A stretch of 64,000 nt of DNA. Source: Brevundimonas terrae. GTDB taxonomy: Bacteria > Pseudomonadota > Alphaproteobacteria > Caulobacterales > Caulobacteraceae. The translations under genes were made by a program, and so were the position numbers. The notes under the pieces are model-generated. The model was not told the DNA's origin and did not search any database. It was given only the letters and a program-made list of their open reading frames with translations. The DNA lies in contig NZ_JAASQT010000002.1 of NCBI RefSeq assembly GCF_011761985.1, positions 248,001 to 312,000 of the forward strand. The letters run 5' to 3'. Positions within the stretch are counted from its first letter, which is position 1; every line of letters begins with the position of its first letter. Positions 60,818-64,000 of the stretch are shown in pieces.

Positions 60818-62659
60818 ATGTTTAAGTCTCTGACGTCGCGTATCGCTGCCGTGGGTATTATGGTCGCGATTGCCCTGTTTGCCTTGATCCTGGCGATTGT
60901 CGATGCCTCGCGCCAAAGCCGCGAGAGCTTCCAGTGGGTGATGCATTCCAGCCAGCTTATTCAGGCTATGGAAGAGACAATGGCCGGTTTGCGCGATGCG
61001 GAATCCGGCCAGCGCGGCTATGTGCTGACCCAGAACCCCGGCTTCGCACAGTCGTTTGATCGCCGTATCGAAGATGCCCGCCAGTCCTATGCCAAGCTTT
61101 ACGAGCTGACCAAGGATAATCCGGCGCAGAGCAACCGGATGCGCGAGTTCGGCACTCTGCTGGAAGAGCGGATCGAGCTGATGCATACGCCGCTTCAGAT
61201 GGCGCGGCAAAATGCGTTCAGCGAAGCGCGGGCGATGGTGACCGAGGGACGTGGCCACGAAACCATGAATGCGCTGGTTCTGCTGGCGCAGGATTTCCTC
61301 AACGAGGAAGAACAACTGCGCGACAGGCGCATTATGGCGGCGGAACGCCGTCTGGCCTGGGGGCGCGGTCTGGCTCTGTTTGGCGGGCCTTTGATCGCGC
61401 TGATTACGCTGTTGCTGTCGGCCATGGTGATCCGTGGCATTCGCTATCCGACCCGTATGCTGAACGGGGCGATGAGCCGCTTTGGCCAAGGCGAACTGGA
61501 TGCCCGCGTGCCCGAACAGATGGGATCGCGAGAGTTTGACCGTCTGGCCCACGGCTATAATGCCATGGCCGAAAAGCTGGAAATGACGGTTGCGGCGCAG
61601 GAGCGCAGCAAGGGCGAACTGCGTCGTGTCCACGATGAGCTTTTGTCCAGCAGCCAGACCCTGAAGGAACGCGGTGAGGTTATCGAACTGCTGGGGGCCA
61701 TGTCGCACCGCATGCAGGCCACGCGCACCGATGCCGAACTGGCCGAGGTCATCAGCATCTTCGTGCCGCGCGTCATGCCCGGTCTGCCGGGTGTGCTGTA
61801 TGCCTATAATAATTCACGCAATCTTCTGGTGCCGATGTCGGTCTGGGGCGATCCGCGCGATGTTGGACAAGGCTTCCCGCCGGACCAGTGCTGGGCGTTG
61901 CGACGCGGTCAGGATCACTATGTCAGCGGCAAGGGCAAGGATGTGGTCTGCGAGCATGTGTGCGGCGATATAGAGGCCTATCACTGCGAGCCTCTGCTGG
62001 CCTCGGGCGAGGTCATCGGTGTGCTGTATCTGGACGGCATTCTGGATGACGAGGCACGTTTCCGTATGAATGTGCTGGTCGAGAATATTGCCTCGGCCAT
62101 GACCAACCGCCGCCTGCAACGCGACCTTAAAGAACAGACGATCCGCGATCCGCTGACGGGGCTGTTCAACCGTCGCTATATGGAAGAGGCGCTGACACTG
62201 GAGGTGGCCCGTGCCAGCCGTTCCGAAGTGCCGCTATGCGTTGTGATGTGCGACGTGGACCACTTCAAACGCTTCAATGACGAATATGGCCATGATGCCG
62301 GTGATGCGGTGCTGTCGCTGGTGGCCAGCGAGCTTGGGGAGCGTTTCCGCGATGGCGACATTGTCTGCCGTTTCGGGGGCGAGGAATTCACCATTATTGC
62401 GCCGGGCACCACCAAGGAAGACTTGCTGCGTCGTGTCGAGGATGTTCGCGAGTCCGTCTCGCGCCTGTCGCCACGCCTTCGCAATGACCTGTTGGGCTCC
62501 ATCACCATGTCGTTCGGTATCAGCCAGTGGGAGCCGAGCATGGACCGTAATGGCGCGGAGCTGCTGCAACATGCCGATGCGGCCCTGTATCGCGCCAAGC
62601 GGGATGGCCGTAACCGGACGGTCCTGCACGAACATGGGCCGCATCTGGCAACGGGTTGA
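60818..62659 (+). CDS. membrane diguanylate cyclase (CHASE3-HAMP-GAF-GGDEF)
   Basis: A 613-residue cyclase. Two hydrophobic segments (about 10-30 and 187-207) enclose a periplasmic CHASE3-like helical domain. A HAMP region (208-260), a coiled coil and a GAF domain (about 300-440; DAELAEVISIFVPRVMPGLPGVLYAYNN) follow. The GGDEF domain (about 455-605) has active-site GGEEF at 520-524 and an intact RxxD site, RDGD, at 511-514. It should make cyclic di-GMP in response to an outside signal. The ATG has a poor ribosome site. Confidence 0.93.
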   Translation: MFKSLTSRIAAVGIMVAIALFALILAIVDASRQSRESFQWVMHSSQLIQAMEETMAGLRDAESGQRGYVLTQNPGFAQSFDRRIEDARQSYAKLYELTKDNPAQSNRMREFGTLLEERIELMHTPLQMARQNAFSEARAMVTEGRGHETMNALVLLAQDFLNEEEQLRDRRIMAAERRLAWGRGLALFGGPLIALITLLLSAMVIRGIRYPTRMLNGAMSRFGQGELDARVPEQMGSREFDRLAHGYNAMAEKLEMTVAAQERSKGELRRVHDELLSSSQTLKERGEVIELLGAMSHRMQATRTDAELAEVISIFVPRVMPGLPGVLYAYNNSRNLLVPMSVWGDPRDVGQGFPPDQCWALRRGQDHYVSGKGKDVVCEHVCGDIEAYHCEPLLASGEVIGVLYLDGILDDEARFRMNVLVENIASAMTNRRLQRDLKEQTIRDPLTGLFNRRYMEEALTLEVARASRSEVPLCVVMCDVDHFKRFNDEYGHDAGDAVLSLVASELGERFRDGDIVCRFGGEEFTIIAPGTTKEDLLRRVEDVRESVSRLSPRLRNDLLGSITMSFGISQWEPSMDRNGAELLQHADAALYRAKRDGRNRTVLHEHGPHLATG

Positions 62660-62667
62660 GGCAAGAA

Positions 62668-62702
62668 AAAGGGCCACGGTAGCGATACCGTGGCCCTTTG
62701 AT
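62668..62702. terminator. bidirectional terminator
   Basis: A perfect 13-bp stem (62668-62680 with 62687-62699) with a six-base loop, between the convergent cyclase and mnmA genes. Confidence 0.9.
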
Positions 62703-62724
62703 TTGGGGGCTTTGATTTTGTGCC

Positions 62725-63948
62725 CTAGAGAACGGCCTGTGTGGACTGGATAAAGCCACCGCCCAGAACCCGCTCGTCATCGGCAGGATCATAGAGGACG
62801 CAGGCCTGTCCCGGGGCGACGCCTTCTTCGCCCTCGGCAAACACCACCTTCACTATGCCGTCGTCTGCCAGTGCCAGACGGGCAGGGGAGGGCTGGCGGG
62901 TCGAGCGCACGCGGGCCAGTACCTCGGCACCGTCGCGGGCAGCTTCCTCGATCGTGGCCTGCTGGCCCAGCCAGTTGGTTTCTTCCAGCACGAGGCTGGC
63001 GGTCAACAGGGCTTCGCGCGGGCCGACAATGACCTGACGCAGTTCGGGGTTCAGCTTGGTGACGAACAGAGGCTCGCCCACCGCGACATTCAGGCCGCGA
63101 CGCTGGCCGATGGTGTAGTCGGTAATGCCGGAGTGCTTGCCCAGAACGCGGCCGTCCATATGCACGATCTCGCCCGCCTCGCGGCCTTGCGGGCGCAGAC
63201 GGTCGATCAGGGTGCGATAGTCACCGGAAGGCACGAAACAGATGTCCTGACTGTCCGGCTTGGCGGCGATGCGAAGGCCAAGGCTGGCGGCGACGCCGCG
63301 CACCTGCGGTTTTTCCAGATCGGCCAGCGGGAAGCGCAGATAGTCCAGCTGGTCCTGCGTGGTCGCAAACAGGAAATAGGACTGGTCGCGCGAATGGTCG
63401 ATGGCTTTACGCATCTGGGCGCGGTTACCGGCAATGGCGCGGCGCACATAGTGGCCGGTGGCCATGGCCTCGGCACCCAGATCGCGGGCCACGTCCAGCA
63501 GGTCTCGGAACTTGACGGTCTGGTTGCAGCGGATGCAGGGAACCGGCGTCTGACCCTTGAGATAGGAGTCAGCGAACTGGTCGATCACGGCGTCTTTGAA
63601 GCGGTTCTCGTAATCCAGCACATAGTGCGGGATGCCAATCGTATCGGCAGCCAGACGGGCATCGTGGATGTCCTGACCGGCACAGCAGGCACCCTTTTTC
63701 TTCAGGGCCTCGCCATGGTCGTAAAGTTGCAGGGTGACGCCCACCACATCATAGCCTGCCTTGTGCAGCAGGGCGGCAACGACAGTGGAATCCACACCGC
63801 CCGACATGGCGGCAACAATGCGGGCACCCAGCGGCAGGCCGACGGCCTGTCGCACGCTCTCGATCGCGGCTTCCATGTCGGCGGACGACATGGGGGCGAT
63901 ATCGGGAATAGGGCAGGTCAGGTCATCGGTCATAGTCATAGCCGCCAT
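62725..63948 (-). CDS. mnmA: tRNA-specific 2-thiouridylase MnmA
   Basis: A 407-residue enzyme that thiolates U34 of glutamate, lysine and glutamine tRNAs. The PP-loop [13 protein letters not shown] (about 47-59), the catalytic cysteines in [12 protein letters not shown] and QDICFV, and the C-terminal tRNA-binding domains ([17 protein letters not shown]) are all clear. Starts at 63948, 63939 and 63933 are possible; none has a strong ribosome site. A possible promoter lies just upstream. Confidence 0.96.
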   Translation of the reverse strand: MAAMTMTDDLTCPIPDIAPMSSADMEAAIESVRQAVGLPLGARIVAAMSGGVDSTVVAALLHKAGYDVVGVTLQLYDHGEALKKKGACCAGQDIHDARLAADTIGIPHYVLDYENRFKDAVIDQFADSYLKGQTPVPCIRCNQTVKFRDLLDVARDLGAEAMATGHYVRRAIAGNRAQMRKAIDHSRDQSYFLFATTQDQLDYLRFPLADLEKPQVRGVAASLGLRIAAKPDSQDICFVPSGDYRTLIDRLRPQGREAGEIVHMDGRVLGKHSGITDYTIGQRRGLNVAVGEPLFVTKLNPELRQVIVGPREALLTASLVLEETNWLGQQATIEEAARDGAEVLARVRSTRQPSPARLALADDGIVKVVFAEGEEGVAPGQACVLYDPADDERVLGGGFIQSTQAVL

Positions 63949-63975
63949 TTAGGGGCTAAGCGGCGCGATTTCGAG

Positions 63976-63998
63976 GCCATAGGGGCCACAGTTGTCAA
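63976..63998 (-). promoter_or_regulatory. candidate housekeeping promoter of mnmA
   Basis: On the minus strand TTGACA (63998-63993) and, after 10 bases, CTATGGC (63982-63976) resemble a Caulobacter-type -35/-10 pair with short spacing. Confidence 0.35.
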
Positions 63999-64000
63999 AA

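Noticed and set aside
1-64000. tRNA, rRNA, 6S RNA, CRISPR arrays, insertion sequences, integrases and prophage
   Set aside because: None could be recognised on reading; the purEK and rpsU regions, where 6S RNA is sometimes found, have no room for it. A covariance-model search would be needed for proof.

Overview
The window is chromosomal DNA of a moderately GC-rich alphaproteobacterium, most likely of the order Caulobacterales. The evidence is the gene order phoR-pstC-pstA-pstB-phoU-phoB, an RcdA (DUF1465) gene behind a DUF1192 gene, a DUF1013/TrcR gene, a COQ9 gene divergent from rpsU, and a large TonB-dependent receptor. GC looks lower than in typical Caulobacter or Brevundimonas, so an Asticcacaulis-like organism is plausible; that is inference. 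Genes are dense on both strands, and many transcription units end in strong hairpin plus T-run terminators. No rRNA, tRNA, CRISPR array, insertion sequence, integrase or phage gene was recognised, so this reads as core genome with some lineage-specific genes.

Layout. 1-6.6 kb: cupin protein, WYL regulator, lipoprotein with a gluzincin zinc motif, and isocitrate lyase divergent from its probable XRE/ScfR regulator, with a perfect inverted repeat between them. 6.6-15.8 kb: hybrid histidine kinase, then the phosphate regulon, with tandem Pho boxes before pstC. 15.8-28.1 kb: small secreted protein, Hsp33, a fused SerB-SerA protein, a GDSL autotransporter, a NatAB-type exporter, rpsU with an apparent CTG start, COQ9, purEK and a one-domain diguanylate cyclase. 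28.1-35.9 kb: exported amidohydrolase, TonB-dependent receptor, secreted DUF885 peptidase and an Lrp/AsnC regulator, which look like a peptide or amino-acid-conjugate uptake locus. 35.9-43.2 kb: two YdcH-like proteins around ubiX, trcR, a secreted CVNH plus beta/gamma-crystallin protein, quinone oxidoreductase, DUF1192, rcdA, an L,D-transpeptidase and rpmE. 43.3-53.1 kb: MsbA-type ABC exporter, glycerophosphodiesterase, a paired M16 peptidase, an inositol-phosphatase family enzyme, EF-P, bacterioferritin with its ferredoxin, and ThiE. 53.2-64 kb: MASE1-like histidine kinase, Pro/Ala-rich secreted protein, a predicted lipid-anchored ecotin, thiolase and thioesterase divergent from an HxlR regulator, a Tat-exported DOPA 4,5-dioxygenase-like protein, a CHASE3-HAMP-GAF-GGDEF cyclase and MnmA.

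Best leads. (1) Three consecutive genes of the amidohydrolase-TonB receptor-DUF885 locus are each preceded by a leader hairpin whose loop shows GAGGG (twice exactly TGAGGG), which suggests shared post-transcriptional control. (2) A SerB-SerA fusion joins the first and last enzymes of serine synthesis. (3) One secreted protein combines a lectin-like CVNH domain with two calcium-type crystallin motifs. (4) Ecotin carries a lipobox. (5) rpsU seems to start at CTG. (6) Two genes end in 15-bp tandem repeats that reiterate an in-frame stop codon.
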